From: Atrichornis clamosus
Lineage: Eukaryota > Chordata > Aves > Passeriformes > Menuridae
Assembly: GCA_013400975.1 (NCBI GenBank)
Contig: WBMZ01003005.1
Span: 1-64,000, forward strand
DNA: 64,000 nucleotides
Direction of reading: 5' to 3'
In this document: one piece after another, positions 23,745 through 36,549 of the stretch
How positions within the stretch are numbered: position 1 is the stretch's first letter
Layout: each line of letters begins with the position of its first letter
The notes under the pieces: generated by a model
Database searches by the model: none
What the model saw: only the letters and a program-made list of their open reading frames with translations
What the model was told of the DNA's origin: nothing
Program-made: the position numbers and the translations under genes

Positions 23745-23825
23745 CTTCAACTGGTAAAATGTGTTTATTAGAAAATCAGTACGTTCCTTTTGCATTAGTG
23801 GTTGCATAGCCCATTCTCTCAGAAT
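23745..23825 (-). other. Splice-bounded 81-bp open segment (candidate cryptic exon)
   Basis: On the minus strand TTTTTATGCTGTCTTAG precedes 27 open codons, and AAG|GTAATC follows. Length is a multiple of three and both ends are phase 0, as in the COMMD10 exons downstream on the same strand. The peptide includes REWAMQPLMQKERTDFL, a normal-looking amphipathic composition, but I do not recognise the family and it is not part of known COMMD10. It could be an alternative COMMD10 exon, an exon of an unknown gene, or chance: a 27-codon gap between stops is not rare in intronic DNA. Confidence 0.22.
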
Positions 23826-24959
23826 CTAAGACAGCATAAAAACACAAGGCTGGCATAAACTCTGTATTAGCTCCTTACATTCTAGATAATGTGACAGAAT
23901 GGGTATCTTGTACCGGACTTTACAATTCTTCTGTGAGCAATCCAGTAGTGCAGAGACAGAGCATTAATGATTGTGAAATCATGCTTTGACTCCGTGGCAT
24001 AAACTTAACTGTGAAATTAGATTTTATTTACTTTACAGCCAGGTACTGACTGGCTATGAATTGAACTGAAAATGCTATTTACAGGCCAGTATGTGCCAAT
24101 ACTTTCAAGCTAACAAGAGACTGAAGAGGTGACGATAGATACCAAAATTGGGCTGCAAATTACCTTGCTGAAAGCTCTTACTCAAAAGTTGCCTGGAGTA
24201 CTTCATTACTCTGAAACCATAAGAAAATAAATCTCATATGGCATTATTCAGATGATTATAATAACAATGGTTACCAGAAAATGCTGTATTTTCTACACTA
24301 CTCTTTAAGGCAGCATGGCATCATCTCCCCTGTGTTGTAGTTTCCTGCATAATGTGTTTTGCAAACACTATTTTATGGAAACCAAGAAACATTGACAGAA
24401 ACACACTGAAAACCTACACAAATTAATGAAATTTTAAGGCAATTTGCTTTTGTTACTTCATAAAATCCCAGCATCCCACTGCTTCTAGCTCTTGACTACA
24501 AAAAGCTCCTAAATTTTCTCTAGTTGAATGACTACAGTTGAAAGTACAAAATAATGCAAGGATTTGAAAACAAAATATAACTTTGTCACAAATCATGTTT
24601 CCCACTCTGACCACAGCAGTTTAAATAGGCAATGGCTTCACAGTCAAGAAAATGTGTGAAATCAATTGTGACTGGGGATTATAAAGAAAGTAGTTCATAC
24701 AGATCAACCTAGGTATCAACACAGACCTTGGAAAAGACAGACTTCAGGATCAAGAGCCTGCAACAGCGGCTTCTGTCCAGCCCTGCCATCACTCCCTGTT
24801 CTAGGAGCCAGAAGGAGAAGACAGCCCTCTTTGACCATCCCTGTAATACCCAATTAGATGATACCTGGGCTTCAGCAACAGCCTGTCCCTGTACTTCTAA
24901 ACTACCATGTTCATAACTGTGTATAGGGAGTCATAATGCACAGCATGCAAAAAAAAAAA

Positions 24960-25297
24960 AAGCAATTCAAGTTCACATGTATATAAAGTAGGGAGAAGGA
25001 GGAAGCAGGGAGACATTTGGAGTGATGATGTTTGTCTTCTCAAGTCACCATTACATGTGATGGGCCGTGCTCTCCTGGTGATGGCTGAACACCTGCCTGC
25101 TTGTGGGGAGCAGTGAATTAATTCCTTGTTTCGCTTTGCTTGTGTGTATGGCTTTTGCTTTCCCTATTAAACTGTTTTTATGCCAATCCACAAGTTTTCT
25201 GGCTTTTATTTTTCTGATTCTCTCCCCAGTCCTGTTGGTGCGGGACAGAGCGAGTGGCTGCCTGGGTCTTGGTGTTGGCTGGAGTTAAACCACGACA
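24960..25297 (+). mobile_element. Avian ERV LTR (3' part certain, 5' border unclear)
   Basis: From about 24979 the sequence reads like the common avian LTR: TATATAAAG box, GGAGAAGGAGGAAGCAGGGA, TTTGGAGTGATGATGTTTGT, GGCTGAACACCTGCCTGC, ATTCCTTGTTTCGCTTTGCT, a CTATTAAACTG poly(A) region, TTCTGATTCTCTCCCCAG and the end GGAGTTAAACCACGACA at 25297. The U3 part upstream may extend to about 24720, including the GC-richer 24740-24900 block. I could not fix the left end or a target duplication. No internal retroviral genes are present. Confidence 0.85.
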
Positions 25298-27532
25298 TTC
25301 ACTCACAGAGGAAGCCAAAACAGAGGCTTAGTACAGTAAGCAAACACTTTCTTCCACATGCATGTTTGAAGAGCAGGGCATGAAAAGAAAGGTAGTCTTG
25401 TTAAGTATTAGGAACAACAGAACTGCAAAATAACAATGAACAATACAGGAATGGCAGATCAGAGACCATTTTTATAACAACAAAAACTTGTTGCTTTCTT
25501 TATTGAAAGGGACTGACAATGGCAGACAGCATTATCAGATTTTTTTCTCCTGGTGAAAAGCAATTTTGATGGACAACGGTGACAGACTGAAATAAAGTCC
25601 ATCTATCAAAAAATGTACCTACAATCAGCTTGTTCCTACTCAATAAGGATTTGCCTAGAGTGCTTCACAGTAACAGAGATTTTTTTTTAAATATTGTTTT
25701 TAAAAGTCAAGTACAAATGTTAGGTTTCTCAGTGATAAAAACTTTCTGCTCCACCAGTGCAATGCATTTATTTAATGCCTTTAATTAAGTAAACAAATTT
25801 TAAGAATCTCTCATCCACTTAAAGTCTCAAATTATGCCCAGCATTTCTGCCAGCATAGCTGCTTTTCAATGAACTGTAGTGAAAGCTTTATTATTTAAGG
25901 GCTTTTTTGTGGCTGCTTTCCAGCGAATTGCAGTGAACATGTTATTTGGGCTTTTAAATTTTTTTTTTGGGCCCCCTATCAAAAACCTTACCTATGCTAT
26001 ATCAGAAATGGTTCGTTCTGCACTACCATTATCTGGTATCAAAGGAAAAAATCTTGCCCTAAAGCCTGTGGGTAAATATTAGGTGCATATATATATGCAG
26101 CACTCATTACTTAAAATCTTGTATTCTGTTCTTTGAACCAATTTTTTTCAATTCTAGCTTTTTTGAATAACAGGGCACCTGAAATAAATAAACTCATTTT
26201 AGAGATAATTTCTAACAAAAATGAAAGGTTCTCACGGGCATCCACATTTTATGTAAATGCTAAGCATGAAAAAGTTGTATTATGGTTAAGATAAATATCG
26301 GTGGACAAAAGGAGGGGACAGAACAGGGTAAGAGTACAAACTTTTAATGCATTCATTGAATTAATACTACACCAGTGTAGACTAAAAGAGCTACAGTGAT
26401 ATACACAAGTGTATACAAATGTGTACGTGTGAGCTTTCCAGCATTCCTGAGAATGTACCAAAGATATTTTACATTTGTTTGCAAGTTTGTGTGTCATCTA
26501 CAGCACAGCATGAGATTTGACTGGCTATAAAGTCTAATACCTTCTTGCTAAGTTTACCTAGCCACAGCTCTGTTATTCAGTTCTCCATTTCACAGAAAGA
26601 TGAAATGACTTGCAAATGCTTCTGCTGACTTCACTTCCTTTTGGATCTGCAACACTAACAGCTGAAGTTTTAATAGTGGCACTTCTGAAAAAGCTTAGGG
26701 GACTGTAAGAGGGGTAACTTGCCTCATAGATAATTTCCTATTTTTACCAGGAGTAAAGTGCAGATTTGTATAAATGAGTGGTAAATTCAGTATCCTCATG
26801 TTGGAGTGAAGAGTTCTAACACCTTGACTCTTGAGATGTTTTTATTTGTTTTCAATCCAGGCTTAAATATATTTGCATGAGAGATGATGTGAATTTCTAT
26901 ACTACCTAGGTTTCACTTTCATAGTCCAATAGAAGATGTTAAATCACACAATGTACTTCTTAAAAAAAACCCTCTGTAAACTCTATTAAAAATGTATGAG
27001 ATGCTTTTTATTTTGGAAAATTTAGCTTTTTAATCCATAACCCTGAAATGTCATGGACACTAAAAACCAACATGCATTCTAAGCAAAGCAGACGAGAAGC
27101 AGGCAGCATATATTAATAACAATGGGGCTATTAGCATGGAATCAGAATGCCAGGCTTAACATAAGCAGGTCATGTGTCTGTACAGCAAGCAGAGTGAGAA
27201 CATGAATTTTCTCGATATGCAAACCTTTAGTTTCAAGCTACTTTTGTGAAAATTGTGACACGTATTTTATACAGTAAGGAGAAAATAAGTAAGTGTCATT
27301 ATTTTTAAAACGTATACCTGTATTTGGTTTTGCCCAAGTAGAACTGGCAGAGGACAGAAAAAATGAATTAAACTGGGAAAAACTTACAGTTAAATAAACA
27401 TAAGGTAGAAAATGCATTTTTTCCTGTGTTAGAAATGACCTCAACAAGAGACTTTAAAGCACGTCATAGGAATACCTAATAGTGCCATGGAAGTCAGCGA
27501 TACAATCTTAAAGAATGAAGCCATTTTCACTG
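25298..27532. other. Intronic unique sequence
   Basis: AT-rich, with no gene recognised. A short TATATATATG run is near 26090. Confidence 0.5.
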
Positions 27533-27682
27533 TAGAATTGTAGACTGGCTTGTGTTGCAAGGGACCTTAAAGGTCATCCAGTTCCAGCTCCTCTGCAGTG
27601 GGCAAGGATGGTAATCACTAGATCAGGTTGCTCAGGACTCCATCCAACCCGGCCTTGAACACTTCCTCAGATGGAAAGTGCA
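27533..27682 (-). mobile_element. CR1 LINE, 3'-terminal fragment (old)
   Basis: Plus-strand order is TAGAATTGTAGACTGGCTTG, GCAAGGGACCTTAAAGGTCA, TCCAGTTCCAGCTCC, CCAACCCGGCCTTGAACACT, which is the reverse complement of a CR1 3' end. It is 5'-truncated and diverged. Confidence 0.88.
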
Positions 27683-29964
27683 ACAGAACAATTTTCTTTT
27701 GCAATACCAGAAAATCCAAGGATCTGAAAAGCACAGGCATATTTGATGCTTGATCCATTCCTAATCCAAGTTGGTCCTAAGGCCCTTAAAAACTTTTTGA
27801 ACTTGAAATCACCTCAGTGGTCCAGAAAGAAACACCTTTTGTCATGCTCTGCTAACCAGAACTTCAACTCCATTTCTAATCATCAATTTCAATTGGTAAC
27901 CTCTCTTCAAACTTACTCTTTCTTCTCTGTTCATGTGTTTGCAGGTGAAGTAATTCAAACACTTTGGTATTCCTGTCAAAGGTCCTTGAAACTGTCTCCT
28001 GAAACAGGGTGTCTGGCTTTCAAAAGTCATCAAACACTAATTTATTTTTCACAAATCTAATTACATTATCCAAAGAACCCTTCTATGCCTGTGTTTAATT
28101 GACAAAATAACCTTGAAATACACTCTGGGTCATTACAATTTTTATTCAGTGTTATAGCAATAGACTCAACTGGCCCTTCAGTTTAATTCTACCTCAGAAA
28201 ACAAAACCTGATAAATTCTCAAGCAAGTCACCCCATGGATCAAAATGTCAGCAATTATGGAACGAAGATTCAGAATGACAAAGGTAGAGGAAATGCGCAG
28301 GCAAAGCTTCCTTTAAAAGATAATTAGCTTTCCAGATTAAAAAATATATAACATTTTCAGATTTCTTGTTTCACAGTGAACACTGTGAAACCAATGACTT
28401 TAAAGGAAGTATCTGTGCATCCCTATGAGACACCCTTCTGGACTTCAGCTAAATTTCTCATATGATTTTATTTGTCTAATAACCCTCAACAGACATCTAT
28501 TCTTGTCCCCCCTAAGCTTGTCCCCTCTTTCCTTATACTCATAAAATGTTAGCGTCTATATTTTTGGGTACAGCTTTCCAAAGGATTATTACTTATGTGA
28601 CTGTACCAACACTTTAGATTCAATTAAAAACACATCCTAATTTATCAGCTCAATTTATAAAGTTAGTATGAGTCAATGACAGTTGTATTGCTAATCCCAG
28701 TAAATGCCTTCTCTTCATCTGTTAATTGTCATGCTATTGTCAAATTGAGGGGAATATAATAAGTTGCTACTTAAAGGTTATACTGCATTTTATCCACTCA
28801 GCTTTAGAAAGATGTATTTTATAATGCAATAACGATGAATTTGCTTTAAGTACAAAAGCAGCTTATCTCTTAGTTCAGTTTTTTTCCACCTTTAGTTCAG
28901 TTTCTCTTTACTGAAGAATCTGGTTTTCTCTCTACACAGAGAACTCAGTTTGTGAGTTTTTCAGAAAAAAAGAACACGCTTAACTCCAGAAACAGAAAAA
29001 TATGACTTTGGAATGTGAATGAACTTTAGAAAAGCATGATTTACTGCTTTTAGTTGTATTATTAAAAGCAAGAATCTATGTGGATTCAGAAAAAAATAGT
29101 TATGTTATTGTTATGATTATGATGAAATTACATTGGTAATCAGAATTATTGCTGACCATCAACCCTCTTGCAAACATGCAAACATATTTTTTTCAACACC
29201 TGGATAATTCCTTCAATTTTGCATTTCTCCTCCTGAAGACCCCTTTTTTATAAAATGGTTGTTTTCCATTAGAGTTAGGAATTCCAGGATATTATTTTAA
29301 AGTAAACACAAAGTACAATAATTGATTTAACTGTAGTTTCTTCAGATTAAGTATATATTATTTCTTTTACACTCACACTTTTCAAATTTAATAACCCAAT
29401 GATTCCTTTTTCTATTAAAATAGAATAAAAATAAACATGTTAACTATTAATAAACATTAAATTTACAGTAAAAAAAAATCGAGTTAAGTAGCAGCAGGAC
29501 TAACTACTAAAAATCTTAGACTGTAAAAAATGTAATTGATTTATTTTTTTCTGCTAAAGTGCCTACTGCATCTTTAGACAGTAAAATGTATTTCCTTCCT
29601 GGTGCAACCCCTCCTATGCAAGGTTATCACTTAAATTCATCTACTCACTCCCTTTATTTCATTAAAATGTAGTCTGTTGCTTTACTGTAGAAAATCCCCA
29701 ACCTGCTACTAAACACTAGACTCTGCTTAATTGTTGTTAATTGTTTATCAGCTTACTTTAAAAGACAGCTGGTATCTCAGCGTATGCAACTGGTTAAAGC
29801 GGCACAATTCAGGAGAGTTCAGCTGACATACTTCTATCCATAAAGAGCAAATTGGGCAATGTGAGTCCATTCCTCAAATCCACAAAGACTTTTAGGCAGA
29901 ATGTAGATGCTGTATTCTCATTCTAGCTTAGCCTCTTCAAGCCATTGCAAAGTTGAGGTGCAAC
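27683..29964. other. Intronic unique sequence
   Basis: Very AT-rich. No gene recognised; the open frames at 27743-28060 (+) and 27842-28033 (-) overlap antisense. It contains the hairpin at 28368-28391. Confidence 0.5.
28368..28391. repeat. Perfect 11-bp inverted repeat, 2-nt loop
   Basis: GTTTCACAGTG (28368-28378), AA, then the exact reverse complement CACTGTGAAAC (28381-28391). No function is assigned. Confidence 0.9.
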
Positions 29965-31690
29965 CACTTGGTATGAAGTATTGTTACTAAAGATGAGGAA
30001 AAGGCAGAGGTACTTAACACCTTCTTTGCCTCAATTTTTAAGAGAAAGACAGGTTGTCCTCAGGACAATTGCCCTCCTGGGCTGGTGGATGGTGTCAGGT
30101 AACAGAATACCCCTCTGTTATCCAGGAGGAAGCAGAGACCTGCTGAGCAACTTAGATCCTCACAAATCTATGGGGCCAGATGGGATCCCTCCTAGGGTGC
30201 TGAGGGAGCTGGCAGACGAGCTTGCCAAGCCACTCTCCATTATCTACCATCAGTCCTGGCTCAGTGGGGAGGTCCCAGAGGACTGGAAGTTGGCCAATGT
30301 GACACCCATCCACAAGAAGGGCTGGAAGGAGGATCCAGGAAACTACAGGCCTGTCAGCCTGACCTCAGTGCCTGGCAAGATTATGGAACAGATCATCTTG
30401 AGTGCCATCACACGGCACCTACAGGATGGCGGGGGGATCAGAGCCAGCCAGCATGGGTTTATAAGGGGCAGGTCGTGCTTGACCAACCTGATCTCCTTTT
30501 ATGACCAGGTGACCCTCCTGGTAGACACGGGTAAGGCTGTGGATGTTGTCTACTTGGCCTTCAGCAAAGCCTTTGACACCGTCTCCCACAGCATCCTCCT
30601 GGCAAAGCTGGCAGTGCACGGCTTGGACAGGTGCACTCTTTGCTGGGTTAAGAACTCAGCTGGATGGTTGAGCCCAGAGAGTGGTGGTGAACAGTGCTGC
30701 ATCCAGCTGGTGGCCAGTCACCAGTGTTGTCCCCCAGGGATCAGTACTGGGGCCAGTCCTGTTTAACATCTTCATTGATGATCTGGATGAGGGGATTGAG
30801 TCTTCCATCAGTAATATTTTAGATGACACCAAGCTGGGAGCATGTGTTCATCTGCTGGAGGGTAGAAGGGCTCTGCAAAGGGACATGGACAGGCTGGATC
30901 GATGTGCCGAGTCCAACAACATGAAGTTTAACAAGTCTAAGTGCCAAGTCCTGCACTTTGGCCACAACAACCCTCTACAGCACTATAGGCTGGGGACAGA
31001 GTGGCTGGACAGTGTCCAGGCAGAAAGAGACCTGGGAGTACTGGTTGACAGCTGACTGAACAGGAGCCAGCAATGTGCCCAGGTGGCCAAGAAGGCCAAT
31101 GGCATCCTGGCCTGTAGCAGGAATAGTGTGGCCAGCAGGACCAGGAAAGTCATTCTTCCCCTGTACTCGGCACTGGTGAGGCTGCACCTTGAGCGCTGTG
31201 TCCAGTTCTGGGCCCCTCAGTTTAAGAAGGACATTGAGTCACTCGAACAGGAGGGCAACAAGGCTGGTGAAGAGTCTGGAACACAAGCCCTATGAAGAAC
31301 GGCTGAGGGAGCTGGGCTTGTTTAGCCTGGAAAAAAGGAGGCTCAGAGGAGACCTTATCACTCTCTACAACTACCTGAAAGGTGGTTGTAGCCAGGTTGG
31401 TCTCTTCTCCCAGGCAACCACTGACAGAACAAGAGGACACAGTCTTAAGCTGCGCCAGGGGAAGCTTAGATTAGACATCAGAAAAAACTTCTTAACTGAA
31501 AGAGTGATTGGGCACTGGAATTGTCTGCCCAAGGGGGTGGTGGAGTCACTGAACCTGGACGTGTTTAAAAACAGACTGGATGTGGTACTCAGTGACATGG
31601 TTTAGTTGATGAGGAGGTGGTAGGTCATAGGTTGGACTCGATGATCTCAGAGGTCTTTTCCAGCCTAGTTGATTCTGTGATTCTGTGATT
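29965..31690 (+). mobile_element. CR1 LINE, 5'-truncated, 1.7 kb with 3' end
   Basis: The copy starts inside ORF2 near the block GATGAGGAAAAGGCAGAGGT and runs through the reverse-transcriptase core and C-terminal region. It continues into the 3' UTR (GGTTGGACTCGATGATCTCA, AGGTCTTTTCCAGCC) and ends with the repeated octamer ATTCTGTG at 31670-31690. It is about a third of a full CR1. Its GC content is clearly above the flanking DNA. This is the longest and best-preserved CR1 in the window. Confidence 0.97.
29981..31605 (+). pseudogene. CR1 ORF2 reverse-transcriptase remnant, inactivated
   Basis: The frame holds typical CR1 RT blocks: GPDGIPPRVLRELAD, LANVTPIHKKGWKEDPGNYR, SLTSVPGKIMEQIIL, SQHGFIRGRSCLTNLISFYD, VYLAFSKAFDTVSH, then in a shifted frame [20 protein letters not shown]. 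The motif A aspartate usually found in YLDFSKAF is alanine (GCC at 30557-30559). Motif C, usually FADD, reads ILDD (about 30815-30826). A frameshift lies near 30655-30680, an in-frame TGA at 31053-31055, and another frame change near 31230-31250. The endonuclease half is missing. It cannot encode an active enzyme. Confidence 0.93.
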
Positions 31691-32949
31691 GTCACACCTA
31701 GCCACTCCAAAATTGAATGTGCAGCAGATTTTCTTTCTTCTACCAAAATTTCAGAGAGGTTTTTTCAATAATGAAGCAACAACTTGTCTGAATTTAGTAA
31801 GTAAAAAAAGCAAATTGGTATTTCTTGAAAAGTATTTAATCCAAAATACTCTTTGTAGCACAGTAATAAACTGGATTGGGGTTTTTGTTTGTTTGTTTGT
31901 TGTTGCAGTTTTGCTTCTTTGTTTCTGGATCAAAGCAGCCAAAATTTTATCTAAAGGACAAACAGTAGTCCCTTCAAATATCTTATAGTAAGCTAGACAA
32001 GAATAATATTGGAACATTCATATATGTTAACATTTAAATCAAATTTATTTCCTTTCAAAGGTTGTATCTTCTTCCCCACCAAAAGAAACATGATGTCTTT
32101 CACCATGGCTTCTGAAAATGATTTTCTCTCCACAAATATGTGTCACAACATTTTGCAGGAACAGGATCAAGCAATTGTTAATACTAGCATAAATTCATGC
32201 CAGCTCAAGCCTGTTATACTTATAAAATTCACCACAGTATAGTTCTAGCTGAAGATCTTGCTGTGTTTCCTCAGCTCCCTTTGCAAGAATCTCAAACACA
32301 GGCTGCAGAGACAATCTTTGTTCTCTGTTTAGCAACTTTGTTGACAGCTTTGGTTTTTTTCTTTATGCCTTTGCAGCAATGAAGAAAACAAAAAACCTAT
32401 TGAATGCACATTATTGCCTTAGTCCTAGTGAACTGAAATAGTTCAGTATTTGGTAACTCTGCAAATGTACTGCCACGTGTGTAACAAAAACCAGCTCAAC
32501 ATTTGGACAGCTTATGATTTCACAGTGCATCTGCAGAGGACATATATAATATACACTTTTCTGAGGTTCATCTAAATAAAAGGAACTGAACAAACAGCAA
32601 TCTGTGCTGACACCATGGACATAATCATAGTTGAAAATTTTAATGCTGCATTGAGTATCATGTCAGAATCATACTGTAATAACTAGTTTGAGTATTTGCA
32701 AAGTTCAACTGTCATAAATGTTTTTTGCAAATCTAGTGCCCATATATGCAGATAAATATTATAGGTAGTATTCTACATCACCAAGCATGAAGTGTGCAGG
32801 GCACCTAGAAAGGTAAAGGGCATACAGATCCTAAGGAGTACTGAAAACTTTGTATTTAACACTATGCCACTGGTATAATCCTACACCACTAAATGTAGAG
32901 AAAAGTGACCAGTATAAAGACAGGGAGAAAAATAGAAGTAATTAATCAT
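31691..32949. other. Intronic unique sequence
   Basis: AT-rich, with no gene recognised. Short antisense-overlapping open frames at 31689-32017. Confidence 0.5.
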
Positions 32950-33240
32950 TGAGATGCTTGAAGATATTCCCCCAAATTCTTTGACACCAGAGGATTCAAG
33001 TTTATTGCAGAGCATAAATACAACAGAAGATTAAATGTTATTAAGAAAGAAAAATGTCAGGGTAAAAGAATATTGGAATGAAAACAAATGGACATAAATT
33101 AGCCAAATAGTCACTTCAAATTGAAATGAAGGTTCCTAAATACTGTGACAAAGAAGCATGGAAGAGTCTTGCCATCAAAGTAATAGGGCCAAAAATCTGA
33201 ATTGATTTTATAATGAAGATCAGAGAACTTATAAAGGTGT
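32950..33240 (+). mobile_element. Probable ancient CR1-type LINE 3' fragment
   Basis: The blocks ACATAAATTAGCC, AATTGAAATGAAGGTTCCTA, TAATAGGGCCAAAAATCTGA and TTGATTTTATAATGAAG follow the order of the C-terminal ORF2 and 3' region of old amniote CR1/L3-like elements. There the protein would read roughly '...KLRFEIRRFLT...'. It is strongly diverged and the edges are approximate. Confidence 0.5.
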
Positions 33241-36200
33241 TGTATGGCAGAGCAATCTAATGAAAACAAGGCAATAACAGCAGAAGTATCACTTTTAGTT
33301 CCAGATTCTTATATTCTCCTCCAAAGAGTGATGCACTCAAAATCAAAAGACATATTTGAGTGCTATATCACTACATATATTAAAACTAAGCAAGTTTCAT
33401 AGGTAATAGAGAATATTAGTTTCTCAAGGCATGCTAAATATGAAGCCACATTACAAATAAGCCATAAATCCAGTGGATATTAACAGCTAAGGTCAGCTAG
33501 TGCCACAAACCTCCCTTGAATCTTAAAATCATGAAGCTCAAAACGTAACAAGCAGCCACCCACATACCTTGCCCTTTGCCCATTGCTTGCAATGCTGTTG
33601 TTAATATGACCCAACGTGACATAAAGCTTTCAGTTCTACATCCAACACATCACCAACAGTAACAAGTACCTTATCACACCTACAAAATCGCAGAAGCAGA
33701 CTTTCCACTATTGTGGTGAGAGAATAGTATATCAGATTGTCGGTCCATTTGTTTATTTTGCTTCAGTATAAGTGACAGCTCCTAAGATAAAAGTCCACTC
33801 TGCCCAGACTCTCAGTTACTGTACTACCCTCGAGATATTGGGTACTCTAACCAGCATCTCTCTCACATCTAATTTTACATAAAACATCCTAAACCATGTT
33901 AGACTCAGTGATATCAGAAATAGCTTCAGGGAATATTCCACTGTGAAACAGGCACAGCAGGTTACTTCAAAGAATAATCTCTTTCACTAAATTTTTAAGA
34001 AGTGAAATATCATTAGATGGTTAATTCCCTGCAATCTGTATTATTTTATAAAGTAGCTGAAAAAAGGAATTAATTGATCTATGTTTTACTTTTTTTCCCT
34101 TTTAATTCTCTTGTGCGTAGAGGAAAGAAAGTCTTCAAAACTCTCAGAAGCAGTTTGTTTTACTCCTGCATCTGAGACGAGTCCCAGAAGGGCCAGTCTG
34201 TAGCTAAATGAACCCAGGCAGAATATTTTATTTTGCTACCATCATAGGACTGACTTCCACACAACAGAAAGAAAACCTTCTCAATCAGCTCTTGTCCAAA
34301 TTGAAAACCTCCAACCTTCCTATCTGTTTCCATATCATCTCATCTCCTACAGCCTATTGCTTCTGCACCAAAAACTCTGAAGCTTTCTTTATTTAAATTT
34401 TTCTTTAAACACAGTCTTCTGATGCTTTTCTCAGATACACAACAGAAACTAATCTTGATTTTCTTCTTGTGCTTTCATTCTGCTAATGGATATAAAAAGA
34501 ACATTTACACTGTACTGCTGAATTTAAGAGATTTTGTAGATCCATCCTGTCCCACTTCATTAATTGTATATAACTAAACAATCTGTACTTCAGTGAAGAT
34601 AAGTTTCAACATTTTTAATGTAAGCTTCTTCAAACAGTAAGGATAGTTTCCCATTCCTCAAAAATCGCTTTGAAAGCTGAGGACTTGTGTGAGGCACTTT
34701 CTGATTTCTAAAAAGCAAATTTGTAAAAAAGCGATGTGTAGTAGTATCTTTGGCATTCTTAGGGTTTTTTTTTTTTTTAATTTAGAAAAAAAGAGGAGCT
34801 ATAAACAAAACAATGACAAAGTTTCCTGCAAATTCTTTGTCAGGTGCACTTCTATATGAAGAAACATGGAGCAAATAGTAAATTCACATATCAGAGAGGA
34901 TGAGCACTAAGAAAAATTAAATAAAAGACTATGCAAAATCAAGCTAAGTGGTTCATGGAAGCCACATCTTAGGATCATGTGAATAACTCATTTTATGATG
35001 GTAAAAAAGGAAAGGGACATTGTGCTTTCAAAAATATTTGGGAGAGAGCAGCGTTTCTCAGCACAGATCAAAAGCTATCACTATAAGAAACCACTAAACA
35101 AATTGCCTATCTCTACATGCTATTTTCAAGGATTCCTCTGTTGAGAACAGGAGATACAAAAGAGGCAAAATGTGTAAAATACGTATTATAGACTTGATAA
35201 GAAAAAAGAAGCAATACCAGCATGTGAGAATAATCTGGAGTTTAAAAAAACTGAACATATCTTGAAATGGTCAGAGTGATTAATTCTCTTCACAGGCAGT
35301 TGCTGCTGAAACATTTACAAGATTTTGTTTTATTATTACTATTTTTACTATTGTCCTTCATTCTAAATCAAATCTTAGTGTATCCTGAGATGTGGATGTT
35401 TACATAACCACCACAACTCACGGGACAATGAATACTGTAGTATTAGACTCCAACAGGTACTTAGTACTAAAGTACTGGATTTGCATAGAGTCACACATCA
35501 AAGCATGAAGCAGAACAGAAAAGGGGGCATCTGCTCTCTGGCCACCTGCTTCTCCTGCTTCCTCTCATCTATTCTTCCTTCTCTCAATGATAAATCTGCT
35601 CTACCACATTACAGCAACAACTTTTCAAAACATCCACTTTACAGTCCAGCATTTTTCAATAGAAATATAAATTCTAGGCAGACAGGGGAGGAGCAAGAAA
35701 AGGAAGATAATCTAATGAGAGTAGCAATCTACTTGAGTTTTTATTTGTTCATTCTTGATGTGCTTTGGGATATATAGTTTAATTCATATTACATAAAGAC
35801 AACAATTGTGCTCAAGGTAATCTTTGTAAAAATTTAGTCAGGAACATGCATGTTGATAATGCTCTGATTGCAAGTTAAGTCTCATCAAGCTTTACGATAT
35901 ATTTGAAAACAGGACAAACTGTTTTCCTCTTCTCTGGTATGCTACTAATTAAAATAAAAATAATTAACTGAGATCAAGTTTTTGCTATGAAGCTCTGTAG
36001 TTTTAAAAAACTTTAAACCAGCAGCTTAGAAGCTGAACAAATATTCAGGAATAGAAATGTAACCATGAAAATGTTTTGAGATTTCAACCACTAAATATAT
36101 GAAAACACCTTGCACACTACCTTGCAAACTATTGATTGTGATCTGTCACAGGGTAAATCAAGATTAAAATGTGAGGAAAATTAGAAAATATGTACAACCT

Positions 36201-36549
36201 CTTTCTTATGCCAAATATCTTTCTCCTCCCTCAAATTTTCAAAATATTTCTAAATGAACTCCAAAACATTTTATACTGTTTCAAGCTCCTTCTTGGAAAC
36301 CAAACACCCAAATCCTTATTTCTTCTGGATATTCTGTTTTTCTGACCTGACTTCAGAAACAGTAATATAGACACACAGATGCCAAGGTATCATCTCCTAC
36401 ATTTTTTTTCTTCTTCAGGCTGAAAGAATTTAAGCTTTTAATATAGTCGATTAAGAATGTTTCTGTGTAGCAACTTTCTGCTAGAAAATGCTGAATCTAA
36501 CATGTCCCTGCAGAAAATTTTAATTCTAACAAAAGCTTAGCTAGAAACC
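33241..36549. other. Intronic unique sequence
   Basis: AT-rich, with no gene or clear repeat seen. Open frames at 34208-34396 and 35481-35777 (+) match no family I know. Confidence 0.5.
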
